From Streptomyces sp. Tue 6430 (GTDB lineage Bacteria; Actinomycetota; Actinomycetes; Streptomycetales; Streptomycetaceae), in contig JAKGSH010000010.1 in assembly GCA_021568835.1 (NCBI GenBank), forward strand, positions 1,612,001 through 1,676,000: a DNA stretch of 64,000 bases, in the 5' to 3' direction. The notes under the pieces are model-generated. The model was not told where the DNA came from, did not search any database, and saw nothing but the letters and a program-made list of their open reading frames with translations. A program made the translations under genes and the position numbers. Within the stretch, counting starts at the first letter, position 1. Every line of letters begins with the position of its first letter. This document shows positions 39,801-47,722 of this stretch, in pieces.

Positions 39801-40082
39801 GGCAAGCCCGGCCCGGTCGCCGGCAGCGTCGACCTTGAGTCGATCAAGCTCGCGGCCAACTCGGTCGACGGTGACGTGTCGTTCGGCACCAACTGGACCG
39901 CGACCAACATCACCGCCGCGATCGGCATCCCCGACGTCAACAAGGACGGGGTGCCCGACATCTGGGCCCGCGACGGCGCCACCGGCACCATGAAGCTGTA
40001 CAACCCGTCCACCACCAACACCAACGCCCCGGTCAAGACGGTCCTGTCCACCGACTGGAGCACTGTCAAGGCGTTCGGCTGA
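36894..40082 (+). CDS. large secreted DNRLRE / FG-GAP repeat protein
   Basis: 1,062 residues. The N terminus is a signal peptide or anchor (ARLSLTLGLVLAALTAALLP). The region ~60-330 resembles the N-terminal part of actinobacterial RHS/wall-associated proteins (WAPIDTTLRRTKG, YPEVFPGVDLLLVV). A DNRLRE-like beta domain follows (~370-520, RSFWRMRFSTSYKG, WNAQPSW), then Ig-like segments (~540-800) and C-terminal FG-GAP/VCBS repeats with Ca-binding loops (GDITGDKHPDIAL, MDKDNTPDLLW, VNKDGVPDIW). It is divergent from the RHS toxin gene and shares its promoter region, so it is probably a surface partner. Start GTG with GGAG nine bases upstream. No frame errors over 3 kb, and it has no enzyme motif. 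Confidence 0.85.
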   Translation: MPAPPRLLSPFVRTRARLSLTLGLVLAALTAALLPWWQPSGPTTATDARQVSTGPRDEAAATAEARRTGKKVLVDTATTENQLIWALPNGKMRTRIDAQPQRAKNARGTWAPIDTTLRRTKGAGSLSIRPVNAVVPVRFAGGTRSADRADRSYVRAPLAGETVLAEVDLNGHTVAYTWPGTLPEPVLDGPRALYPEVFPGVDLLLVVRAEGGFGQLLIVKDEQAAQNKDLATVSYGLRSKTAVFRQDTKADRIQVLGKDGKEAGSIPTPFAWDSAGRDPELPPGTPQRTSVATTADVLRLSGLTGIEPGAKSAQLPVVLDGDGTGSATLNLDVAATGLFTDKDTQFPVFVDPPLNSDWLAWTVAYKKYPNSSFWNGTNFSSGTSDARVGYESDTGGLARSFWRMRFSTSYKGAKFDWATFKIVNNHSWSCTDRQMEFWLTGGISSGTTWNAQPSWSRVLHKKSFAHGWSSSCPDAWESFSVTSAAQEAADKGWSNLTLGMRATSETDTQTWRKFAATGARIEGEFNRPPNQPTSGTSSPGGACVPGPTASALIGRTTITLKAKGSDPDGAPPKLRFRFWQDGSTTKKEYVATADSTGYGQMVIQATDPLLSGITTNTRYKWDVRSEDSTYPAAGSTSTFFPNGSEPCQITVDPTAPPQPDITSTVFTEATADGKTWATVNFGKPGDFTFTAAGASKFRYAFEGQGYVDAPTPVNGKVTITGVTPPHAGPVTINVYAYDANGNQSIRGDYHFYLPPRDTADGPMDTGGDNIADLLVLHADGKLKNCVGAPADPAVPGTGGELYNCLAASYVTAGTKIDPANHWIDAAGTPSLIAHYNDVYPGDGSTDLFAVTPDKQFWLYPGDGYGTFNVDQRMKIRLPSNAPAPSTWTQMKAIGDITGDKHPDIALRAGTAFWILSGYTGGSFQSATLMEGTAWATTARDIVNIADMDKDNTPDLLWRNVSTGNMYVRHGKPGPVAGSVDLESIKLAANSVDGDVSFGTNWTATNITAAIGIPDVNKDGVPDIWARDGATGTMKLYNPSTTNTNAPVKTVLSTDWSTVKAFG

Positions 40083-40106
40083 TCCCGGCCGCCCGCTGAC
40101 GACACC

Positions 40107-40137
40107 GAGCCCCGGCGCCACCCGGCGCCGGGGGCTC
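40107..40137 (+). terminator. hairpin after the DNRLRE gene
   Basis: Thirteen-base GC-rich stem (GAGCCCCGGCGCC) with one bulged G and a short loop, 25 bases after the stop codon. Confidence 0.7.
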
Positions 40138-40174
40138 ACCCCATTTCCCGTACGGCCACGAGACCGCGCTCCGG

Positions 40175-40441
40175 CTACGAGACGGCCCCGCCCTCCGCGA
40201 TCTCCTCGTCCTGGGTCATCAGCAGGTCCAGGTTGGAGTCGCCCAGGTCGAAGACGCCCATGTCGAAATAGGCCTTCTGAAGGCGCTCGCCCCACAGGCC
40301 GATGTCCTTCACACACGGGGACGAGACCCGCCCGTCCGTGACGACACTCGACGCAGACGGCGCGAGCCGCGGCCCGGACGGCTGCGCAACCCCCGCCGCC
40401 CATGCGGCCGAGTCCGCAGGCTGAACCGGGTTTCTGATCAC
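40175..40441 (-). CDS. hypothetical protein, 88 residues
   Basis: GTG start at 40441 overlapping the TGA of the upstream 33-residue gene (GTGA), so coupled to it. The N-terminal half is Pro/Ala/Ser-rich and looks disordered. The C-terminal half is acidic and ordered (VKDIGLWGERLQKAYFDMGV, then FDLGDSNLDLLMTQDEEI). There is no signal peptide or membrane helix, and I recognise no family. Lying at the end of the accessory block and next to a lipoprotein gene, it may be an accessory or immunity-like factor; the sequence gives no function. Confidence 0.45.
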   Translation of the reverse strand: MIRNPVQPADSAAWAAGVAQPSGPRLAPSASSVVTDGRVSSPCVKDIGLWGERLQKAYFDMGVFDLGDSNLDLLMTQDEEIAEGGAVS

Positions 40442-40539
40442 TGGTCGCCGATGGGGCCGCGGCCGTGGGCCGCAGCGCGGAGACGGCGGATCTCTTCCTT
40501 CTCCTCGTCGGTGACCGGGTCCACGTTCTGGTCGGCCAT
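40438..40539 (-). CDS. 33-residue small protein coupled to the next gene
   Basis: ATG at 40539 with a strong ribosome site (GGAGGTGACCC directly before it). It encodes a charged helix, DEEKEEIRRLRAAAHGRG, and ends four bases into the next gene. The excellent ribosome site and overlap suggest it is really translated, either as a short protein or as a leader that sets translation of the 88-residue gene. No family is known to me. Confidence 0.5.
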   Translation of the reverse strand: MADQNVDPVTDEEKEEIRRLRAAAHGRGPIGDQ

Positions 40540-40614
40540 GGGTCACCTCCCTGCGCGAGCACGAAGCCCGGCCGTCGTGGTGGCGTTGCGGCCGGGCCAG
40601 TCAGCGGCAGTCGG

Positions 40615-41046
40615 TCAGTCCTCGCTCGCTGTCAGCTTCTCCAGCGCGGCGACCAGCTCGGTGCGCCGCTGGTCGGACGTGTTCTTCTGCTCCTGCGACG
40701 TCCAGGCGAGCGCGAACCGGTCGACCTGCCGCCAGTCGCTGCCGGCCTTCTTCATTTCCTTGACCCGGTTCGCGGCGACTGCCGGCGTCCCGTACTCGTA
40801 GACCGAGACGGTGTAGGTGGCAATGAGCTGGAGGCAGTCGTTCTTGTGCGGCTCTTTGCCGACAGCCTCGTTGGAGCACAACTTGGTGTTGTCGGTCTGG
40901 TCGCCGAGGTCGACGACGCCGGTTGCGTCGGCAAGTTCGGCCGCGACTTCTTCGGCGGTGAGGCGGTCGGGCTCGTCGTTGCTGGAGCAGGCGGTAAGTG
41001 CGAGCGCGGTGATCGCTATGGCAGTGACGCTGTGGCGGTGGCGCAT
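40615..41046 (-). CDS. secreted lipoprotein of unknown function
   Basis: 143 residues. Signal peptide SVTAIAITALALTACSS has the lipobox LTAC, so the protein is anchored to the outer face of the membrane. The mature part (LTAEEVAAELADATGVVDLG, two Cys in KLCSNEAVGKEPHKNDCLQL, VYEYGTPAVAANRVKEMKKA) is a mixed alpha/beta domain, probably with one disulfide. Small lipoproteins of this sort are frequent in actinobacterial accessory regions. It is on the same strand as the two small genes to its left but has its own leader. I recognise no named family. Confidence 0.75.
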   Translation of the reverse strand: MRHRHSVTAIAITALALTACSSNDEPDRLTAEEVAAELADATGVVDLGDQTDNTKLCSNEAVGKEPHKNDCLQLIATYTVSVYEYGTPAVAANRVKEMKKAGSDWRQVDRFALAWTSQEQKNTSDQRRTELVAALEKLTASED

Positions 41047-41081
41047 GTTCTCCCCGGGAACGCGGTGGTTGCGGAGGAATC

Positions 41082-41393
41082 ATGCCGTACCCGGGACGGG
41101 AGTTGTTTCCGGGCATGCCTGATCCGGCACTGCTGGGGGAGGCCGACATCACAGTCGTCCAGGAGCGGCTTGGCCACAGTTCCCGGCAGATCACTTCGGA
41201 CACGTACACGAGCGTCCTGCCTCAGCTCATGACAGCCGAGGCAGAGTCCACGATCTCGGTCGTGCCTCGGGCCCAGAAGCCCAGCCGAGGACGGGCCAGG
41301 CCTTCCAAGCCGGAAGGCCACGATGAGGCCACGAAGAAGGAGCCTCAGACCGGCGGAGATGCGCCGGACGAGGGGCTGAGCCCCGCGGCGTGA
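41082..41393 (+). pseudogene. C-terminal remnant of a tyrosine-recombinase integrase
   Basis: About 90 residues: ITVVQERLGHSSRQITSDTY is the end of an integrase catalytic domain, with the conserved LGHSS segment and the Tyr of DTYTSV that attacks DNA. A basic, Pro-rich tail follows. The catalytic Arg and His of the earlier motifs are absent because the 5' part is missing; the sequence before ~41120 does not look like integrase. It points toward the 3' end of the tRNA gene at 41519-41592, the classic position of an integrase beside its attachment site. It is a scar of a lost or rearranged integrative element. Confidence 0.75.
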
Positions 41394-41518
41394 CCTGCGT
41401 CCTCAGTTCGTCTCACGGTCACGAAACCATGATCGTCGCCGGGCCGCCAAGACCCTGACGCGCTCGCCCCGACCAGTAAAAGTGCTGCTCAGACCGGTTC
41501 TGCTCGCGTAGTGCTTGG

Positions 41519-41592
41519 TGGGGCGGGTGGGACTCGAACCCACGGCCGGCGGATTATGAGTCCGCTGCTCTAACCGGCTGAGCTACCGCCCC
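41519..41592 (-). tRNA. tRNA-Met (anticodon CAT)
   Basis: 74 bases folding as a full cloverleaf: acceptor GGGGCGG/CCGCCCC, D-stem GCTC/GAGC, anticodon stem GCGGA/TCCGC with loop CTCATAA, T-arm GTGGG TTCGAGT CCCAC, discriminator A. No CCA is encoded. Elongator tRNA-Met is most likely; an Ile2 tRNA with a modified C34 has the same anticodon and is not fully excluded. Confidence 0.9.
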
Positions 41593-41758
41593 ATAGCGGC
41601 GTGTCGCGTACACGTGTGCGCGCCGTCTGCCGCAGCATAGCCGCTCATACGATCTCACGCTCCGCCTGGTCCGACGCCGCATGACCATGAGGACCGCGCT
41701 GTGACCTGCCCAGTTCCCGGCGGCGTGAAACGACGTGGATACAGCATGGAGCGACATG

Positions 41759-41780
41759 AAAAAGGACCCCTAAGGGTCCT
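41759..41780 (-). terminator. intrinsic terminator of the tRNA-Asn unit
   Basis: On the minus strand, the stem AGGACCC/GGGTCCT with a four-base loop is followed by five T residues: a textbook terminator 12 bases after the last tRNA-Asn. Confidence 0.85.
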
Positions 41781-41791
41781 CGATCACGATG

Positions 41792-41864
41792 CTCCCCCGA
41801 CTGGACTCGAACCAGTAACCTGCCGGTTAACAGCCGGCTGCTCTGCCAATTGAGCTACGGAGGA
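41792..41864 (-). tRNA. tRNA-Asn (anticodon GTT), copy 2
   Basis: 73-base cloverleaf: acceptor TCCTCCG/CGGGGGA with one T-G pair, anticodon stem GCCGG/CCGGC with loop CTGTTAA, T-arm ACTGG TTCGAGT CCAGT. Identical to the copy five bases upstream. Confidence 0.95.
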
Positions 41865-41869
41865 CCGAG

Positions 41870-41942
41870 CTCCCCCGACTGGACTCGAACCAGTAACCTG
41901 CCGGTTAACAGCCGGCTGCTCTGCCAATTGAGCTACGGAGGA
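41870..41942 (-). tRNA. tRNA-Asn (anticodon GTT), copy 1
   Basis: Same 73-base sequence as the following copy. The two are co-transcribed, with only five bases between them, and end at the terminator at 41759-41780. Confidence 0.95.
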
Positions 41943-42100
41943 ATGCCTCGTTCGCATCGAACGCCCCTGCCTGGGTATTCGCCAGGGGGCGGACGCTCGC
42001 TGCGACACATACATTAGCGCAAGCAGGGGGGTGCTCCGCCAATCGGTTCCCTCGGGCGCCGATGCCGCACCGCAGACCTACACGAGGAAAGGGTGGCCTC

Positions 42101-42406
42101 ATGCGCTACCGGCTCACGTTCGTCGTCGGACTCGCCCTGGGTTACGTGCTCGGCACGAAGGCCGGGCGGGAGCGCTACGAACAGCTGAAGAAGTCCGCGC
42201 GCCAGGTCGCGCAGAACCCCGCCGTGCGCAACACGGCGGAGTCGGCGGCACAGCAGGGTCGCCAGTTCGCGGGCAAGGCGTACCACGTGGTCAGCGACAA
42301 GGTCGGGGACCGGATGCCCGAGTCGGTCGCGGGCCGGGTCCGTTCCCTGCGGGACCGGGCCGCGCACAGCGACGGATCGGACGACTGGGGCACCAGTCAT
42401 CCCTAG
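42101..42406 (+). CDS. YtxH-domain small membrane-associated protein
   Basis: 101 residues. A short hydrophobic N terminus, RLTFVVGLALGYVLGTKAG, is followed by RERYEQLKKSARQVAQNPAV and a long amphipathic helix, the pattern of YtxH-like stress proteins. It is probably anchored at the inner face of the membrane. ATG at 42101, directly before the hydrophobic segment. It sits between the tRNA cluster and a sugar kinase, 60 bases before the latter. Function in Streptomyces is unknown. Confidence 0.8.
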   Translation: MRYRLTFVVGLALGYVLGTKAGRERYEQLKKSARQVAQNPAVRNTAESAAQQGRQFAGKAYHVVSDKVGDRMPESVAGRVRSLRDRAAHSDGSDDWGTSHP

Positions 42407-42466
42407 GGCCCGCCGTTCGGATCGGGCCGACGCGGTCACCCCCCGCGGTGCGGCAGAATTTTACGC

Positions 42467-43921
42467 ATGGGGATAGTCGCCGGGTTGGACAGTTCGCCCG
42501 ATTTCACTCGCATCGTCGTCTGCGACGCGGACACAGGGGCCGTGCTCAGGCAGGGCTACGCGCCGCACCCGGTGGAGGGTCCCGACGGTGCCGGCCGTCC
42601 CTCCGACGTCGATCCGCAGGCCTGGCTGCTCTCCCTCGGGGAGGCGGCCGGCGGCGGGCTGCTCGAGGGCGTGCAGGCGATCGGCGTGTCCGCGCAGCAG
42701 AACGCGGTCGTGCCGCTCGACGCGCAGGGCGGCACCGTGCGTCCGGCGATGGTCGGCGGCGACAAGCGCGCGCAGGTCGCGGCGGCCGATCTGATCGACG
42801 CGCTCGGCGGCCGGGAGGCGTGGGCGCAGGCGGTCGGCTGTGTGCCGCAGGCCGCGCAGCCGGTGACCAAGCTGCGCTGGCTGGCGAAGAACGAGCCGGA
42901 CGCCGCGCTGCGCACCGCCGTGCTGCTCCAGGCGCACGACTGGCTCGTGTGGCAGCTCCTCGGGCGGCCGGTGCGCCGCACCACCGACCGCGGCGGCGCC
43001 TCCGGGACCGGGTACTGGTCGGCGGCCGCCGGCGGCTACCGGCCCGAACTGGTGGAGCTGGCGCTCGGTCACCAGGTCATGCTGCCCGAGGTGATCGGCC
43101 CCTCCGACGCGGCGGGCACGACCCCGGAGGGCCTGCTGATCTCGGCCGGCACCGGCGAGACCATGGCCGCCGCGTTCGGGCTGGGCATCGGCCTCGGGGA
43201 CGCGGTCGTGTCGCTGGGCGCCTCCGGGTCCGTGATGGCCGTGCACCCCACGGCCCTCGTCGACCAGAGCGGCATGATCACCTCGCTGGCGGACGCGACC
43301 GGCATGCACCTGCCGGTCGTCACCACCCTGAACGCCGTACGGACCCTGCGCGGGGCCGCCGAGCTGCTCGGGGCGGCCGATCTGGAGACGCTGTCCGAGC
43401 TGGCGATGAAGTCGACCCCGGGGTCGCACGGGCTGGTGCTGCTGCCCTACCTGGAGGGTGAGCGGACTCCGAATCTGCCGCACGCCGCGGGCACCCTGAC
43501 GGGTCTGCGGCGCGAGTCGATGAAGCCGGAGCACGTCGCGCGGGCGGCGTTCGAGGGCATGCTGTGCGGGCTCGCGGACGCGCTGGACGTGCTGCGCGGC
43601 CGGGGCGTCGAGGTGCGGCGGGTCTTCCTGCTCGGTGCGGCGGCCGAGCTGCCGGCCGTGCAGGCGGCGGCGCCCGCGCTCTTCGGGGCGCAGGTCGTCG
43701 TACCGCAGCCCGCGGACTACGCGGCGATCGGGGCGGCGCGGCAGGCCGCCTGGGCGCTCGGGGTGTCGCAGGGCGCGCTCGATCCGCGCACTCCGCCGGC
43801 CTGGCCCGGTCCGGCGGCGCAGGTGCTGGACCCGGGCGAGGAACTGGCCGTGGGGCAGGCCGTGCGACAGCAGTACGTGTCGGTGCGGGAGCAGACGCAC
43901 CCCACGGCGTTCCGCTCGTAG
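42467..43921 (+). CDS. FGGY-family carbohydrate kinase (xylulokinase-like)
   Basis: 484 residues. The N-terminal FGGY half starts GIVAGLDSSPDFTRIVVCDA (phosphate-1 loop) and contains IGVSAQQNAVVPLDAQGGTV, the substrate-side segment, and WLVWQLLGRPVRRTTDRGGA. The C-terminal half has LGASGSVMAVHPTA and RRVFLLGAAAELPAVQ for ATP binding and the catalytic Asp neighbourhood. Xylulose is the likeliest substrate by resemblance, though related kinases take other pentuloses or glycerol. No sugar isomerase or transporter gene is adjacent. ATG at 42467 fits the family start. Confidence 0.85.
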   Translation: MGIVAGLDSSPDFTRIVVCDADTGAVLRQGYAPHPVEGPDGAGRPSDVDPQAWLLSLGEAAGGGLLEGVQAIGVSAQQNAVVPLDAQGGTVRPAMVGGDKRAQVAAADLIDALGGREAWAQAVGCVPQAAQPVTKLRWLAKNEPDAALRTAVLLQAHDWLVWQLLGRPVRRTTDRGGASGTGYWSAAAGGYRPELVELALGHQVMLPEVIGPSDAAGTTPEGLLISAGTGETMAAAFGLGIGLGDAVVSLGASGSVMAVHPTALVDQSGMITSLADATGMHLPVVTTLNAVRTLRGAAELLGAADLETLSELAMKSTPGSHGLVLLPYLEGERTPNLPHAAGTLTGLRRESMKPEHVARAAFEGMLCGLADALDVLRGRGVEVRRVFLLGAAAELPAVQAAAPALFGAQVVVPQPADYAAIGAARQAAWALGVSQGALDPRTPPAWPGPAAQVLDPGEELAVGQAVRQQYVSVREQTHPTAFRS

Positions 43922-44061
43922 GACCGGAGCCGCGGGGCGGGGCCGCTCCTGTAGCACAACGCTGTCGGCTTAATCGGTTGAGGTAACACCGGTGGAGTGT
44001 CGGACGATAGGGGCCAGGGGCAACCAGTGCCCCGCGCCCCGCCGACTCCGAGAGACGTAGC

Positions 44062-45794
44062 GTGCTCATACGACTTCTGCGGACCTATCTCAGGCCCTAC
44101 AAGAAACCCATCGTCCTGCTGGTGCTGCTCCAGTTCCTCCAGACCTGCGCCACGCTCTACCTGCCCACGCTCAACGCCGACATCATCGACGACGGCGTGG
44201 TCAACGGCGACACCGGCTACATCCTTTCCTACGGCGCCCTGATGATCGCCGTCTCCCTGGTGCAGGTGCTCTGCAACATCGGTGCCGTGTACTACGGCGC
44301 CAGGACGGCGTCGGCGCTCGGGCGGGACATGCGGGCGGCCGTCTTCGACCGCGTGCAGTCCTTCTCCGCCCGCGAGCTCGGCCAGTTCGGCGCGCCCTCC
44401 CTGATCACCCGGACCACGAACGACGTCCAGCAGATCCAGATGCTGGCCCTGATGACGTTCACGCTGATGGTGTCGGCGCCGATCATGTGCGTGGGCGGCA
44501 TCGTCATGGCCCTCGGCCTGGACGTGCCGCTGTCCGGGATCCTGGTGGCCGTGGTGCCGGTGCTGGGCATCTGCGTGACGCTGATCGTGCGGCGGCTGCG
44601 GCCGCTGTTCCGGTCCATGCAGACGCGGCTGGACGCGGTGAACCGGGTGCTGCGCGAGCAGATCACCGGCAACCGCGTCATCCGCGCCTTCGTCCGCGAC
44701 GGCTACGAGGAGCAGCGTTTCCGCAAGGCCAACGCCGACCTCACCGACGTCTCGCTGAAGGCCGGCAACCTGCTCGCGCTGATGTTCCCGGTGGTCATGA
44801 CCACGGTGAACCTGTCGTCGATCGCGGTGGTGTGGTTCGGCGCCCACCGGATCGACAGCGGCGGCATGCAGATCGGCGACCTGACCGCGTTCCTCGCCTA
44901 CCTGATGCAGATCGTCATGTCCGTGATGATGGCCACCTTCATGTTCATGATGGTGCCGCGCGCCGAGGTGTGCGCCGAACGCGTCCAGGAGGTCCTGGAC
45001 ACCGAGTCCAGCGTCGTCCTGCCGAAGGCGCCGGTGCGCGAACTGCGGCGTCACGGCCACCTGGAGATCCGGGGCGCCGGCTTCGGCTACCCGGGCGCCG
45101 AGGAGCCCGTGCTCAAGGGCGTCGACCTGGTGGCGCGGCCCGGTGAGACCACCGCCGTCATCGGCTCGACGGGCAGCGGCAAGTCCACGCTGCTCGGGCT
45201 GGTCCCCGACTGTTCGACGCCACCGCCGGGCAGGTCCTCGTCGACGGCGTCGAGGTCGCGGACCTGGACGCGGCGCTGCTCGCCAGGACGGTCGGGCTGG
45301 TGCCGCAGAAGCCGTACCTGTTCGCCGGCACGGTCTCGACCAACCTCCGGTACGGCAACCCGGACGCGACGGACGAGGAGCTGTGGCACGCGCTGGAGGT
45401 GGCCCAGGCCGCGGAGTTCGTGCGCGCGCTGGAGGGCGGTCTCGACGCCCCCGTCGCGCAGGGCGGGACCAACGTGTCCGGCGGTCAGCGGCAGCGGCTC
45501 GCCATCGCCCGCACGCTCGTGCAGCGCCCGGAGATCTACCTCTTCGACGACTCCTTCTCCGCCCTCGACTACGCCACCGACGCGGCGCTGCGGGCGGCCC
45601 TGGGCCGGGAGACCGCCGAGGCGACCGTCGTCATCGTCGCCCAGCGGGTGGCCACCATCCGTGACGCCGACCGCATCGTCGTGCTCGACGAGGGCCGGGT
45701 CGTCGGCGAGGGCACCCACCGGGAACTGATGGCGGACAACGAGACCTACCGGGAGATCGTGCTCTCCCAGCTCACGGAAGCGGAGGCTGCCTGA
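44062..45794 (+). CDS. ABC exporter half-transporter A, one frameshift
   Basis: About 577 residues: six membrane helices (1-310), then an ATPase domain. Walker A is GSTGSGKST, the signature VSGGQRQR is intact, and Walker B reads IYLFDDSFSALD with Asp in place of the catalytic Glu. A C is missing near 45208 (LLGLVP then RLFDATAGQVLV). GTG start at 44062. Its stop codon overlaps the ATG of the next gene by one base. The Asp in Walker B and the odd signature in the partner show a heterodimeric exporter with one degenerate ATP site. Probably exports a lipid or drug-like molecule. From memory it resembles SCO2463. Confidence 0.88.
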
Positions 45795-47722
45795 TGGCCG
45801 GGCCCATGGGGCGCATGATGGCGGGGACCGGGCCGGACAACCGCTCGCTGGACTTCAAGGCGTCCGGCCGGCGGCTGCTCGCCCACTTCAAGCCGGAGCG
45901 GCTCACCCTCTACGCGATGCTGGCCTGCGTCGTCCTGAGCGTGGGCCTCAGCGTGGTCGGGCCGAAGATCCTCGGCCGGGCCACCGACCTGGTCTTCGCC
46001 GGCATCGTCGGGCGGGAGATGCCGGCCGGGGCGTCCAAGGACCAGGTCCTCGACTCGATGCGCGAGCGCGGTGACGGCGATGTCGCCGACATGCTGCGCG
46101 GCACCGACTTCACCCCCGGCCAGGGCATCGACTTCGACGCCGTGGGCCGGGTGCTGCTGTTCGCGGTCGCGGTGTTCGCGGTCGCCGGCCTGCTGATGGC
46201 GGCGGCGACACGGCTGGTCAACCGGGCCGTCAACCGCACGGTGTACCGGATGCGCGAGGACGTGCAGACGAAGCTGTCGCGGCTTCCGCTGTCGTACTTC
46301 GACAAGCGGCAGCGCGGCGAGGTGCTGTCCCGGGCGACCAACGACATCGACAACATCGGGCAGACGCTCCAGCAGTCGCTGGGCCAGCTGGTGAACTCGC
46401 TGCTCACCGTCGTCGGCGTACTGGCGATGATGTTCTGGGTGTCGTGGATCCTCGCCCTGGTCGCGCTGGTCACCGTGCCGCTGTCGGCGGTCATCGCCAC
46501 GCGGGTGGGCAAGCGGTCGCAGCCGCACTTCGTGCAGCAGTGGCGCACCACGGGCAAGCTGAACGCGCACATCGAGGAGATGTACACCGGCCACACGCTG
46601 GTGAAGGTGTTCGGCCGGCAGGAGGAGTCGGCGCGGCAGTTCGCCGAACAGAACGACGCGCTGTACGAGGCCGGGTTCAAGGCGCAGTTCAACAGCGGGG
46701 TCATGCAGCCGCTGATGTTCTTCGTGTCGAACCTCAACTACGTGCTGGTGGCCGTGGTCGGCGGGCTGCGGGTCGCCACCGGGTCCCTGTCGATCGGTGA
46801 CGTGCAGGCGTTCATCCAGTACTCGCGCCAGTTCTCGATGCCGCTGACGCAGGTCGCGTCGATGGCGAACCTCGTGCAGTCGGGCGTCGCCTCGGCCGAG
46901 CGGGTCTTCGAACTGCTGGACGCGGAGGAGCAGCAGGCCGATCCGGTGCCGGGCGTGCGGCCCGAGGAACTGCGCGGGCGGGTGGCGCTGGAGCACGTGT
47001 CCTTCCGCTACGACCCCGAAAAGCCGCTGATCGAGGACCTGTCGCTGGTCGTCGAACCCGGCCACACGGTCGCCATCGTCGGCCCCACCGGCGCCGGCAA
47101 GACCACGCTGGTCAACCTCCTCATGCGGTTCTACGACGTCACCGGCGGGCGCATCACCCTCGACGGCGTCGACATCACGCGGATGTCCCGCGACGAACTG
47201 CGCGCCGGGATCGGCATGGTGCTCCAGGACACCTGGCTGTTCGGCGGCACCATCGCGGAGAACATCGCGTACGGCGCCGCGCGCGAGGTCACGCGCGGGG
47301 AGATCGAGGAGGCGGCGCGGGCGGCCCACGCCGACCGGTTCATCCGCACGCTCCCCGACGGCTACGACACGGTGATCGACGGTGAGGGCAGCGGGGTCAG
47401 CGCCGGTGAGAAGCAGCTGATCACCATCGCCCGGGCGTTCCTGTCCGACCCGGTGATCCTGGTGCTCGACGAGGCGACGAGTTCCGTCGACACGCGGACC
47501 GAGGTGCTGATCCAGAAGGCGATGGCGAAGCTGGCGCACGGGCGGACGTCGTTCGTCATCGCGCACCGGCTGTCGACGATCCGGGACGCCGACACCATCC
47601 TGGTGATGGAGGACGGGTCGATCGTCGAGCAGGGCACGCACACGGAGCTGTTGGCGGTGGGCGGGGCGTACGCGCGGCTGTACCGGGCGCAGTTCGCCGA
47701 GGCGGTCGCGGAGGTGGACTAG
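45794..47722 (+). CDS. ABC exporter half-transporter B
   Basis: 642 residues with an N-terminal extension, six membrane helices and an ATPase domain: Walker A GPTGAGKTT, signature VSAGEKQL instead of LSGGQ, Walker B ILVLDEATSSVDTRT with the catalytic Glu, and the H-loop IAHRLST. The deviating signature pairs with the partner's deviating Walker B, leaving one consensus ATP site, as in heterodimeric exporters such as TM287/288 (known from that family). Co-translated with half A. An inserted loop with GDGDVADMLRGTDF lies between helices 1 and 2. Its TAG stop is inside the left terminal repeat of the element at 47719-47917. Confidence 0.9.
   Translation: MAGPMGRMMAGTGPDNRSLDFKASGRRLLAHFKPERLTLYAMLACVVLSVGLSVVGPKILGRATDLVFAGIVGREMPAGASKDQVLDSMRERGDGDVADMLRGTDFTPGQGIDFDAVGRVLLFAVAVFAVAGLLMAAATRLVNRAVNRTVYRMREDVQTKLSRLPLSYFDKRQRGEVLSRATNDIDNIGQTLQQSLGQLVNSLLTVVGVLAMMFWVSWILALVALVTVPLSAVIATRVGKRSQPHFVQQWRTTGKLNAHIEEMYTGHTLVKVFGRQEESARQFAEQNDALYEAGFKAQFNSGVMQPLMFFVSNLNYVLVAVVGGLRVATGSLSIGDVQAFIQYSRQFSMPLTQVASMANLVQSGVASAERVFELLDAEEQQADPVPGVRPEELRGRVALEHVSFRYDPEKPLIEDLSLVVEPGHTVAIVGPTGAGKTTLVNLLMRFYDVTGGRITLDGVDITRMSRDELRAGIGMVLQDTWLFGGTIAENIAYGAAREVTRGEIEEAARAAHADRFIRTLPDGYDTVIDGEGSGVSAGEKQLITIARAFLSDPVILVLDEATSSVDTRTEVLIQKAMAKLAHGRTSFVIAHRLSTIRDADTILVMEDGSIVEQGTHTELLAVGGAYARLYRAQFAEAVAEVD

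Noticed and set aside
36876..40562. A 1,228-codon open frame on the minus strand
   Set aside because: Shadow of the DNRLRE/FG-GAP gene, whose signal peptide, domains and ribosome site are clear on the plus strand.
41519..41592. tRNA-Ile2 instead of tRNA-Met for the CAT anticodon
   Set aside because: The body matches what I recall of actinobacterial elongator tRNA-Met; not fully excluded without comparison.
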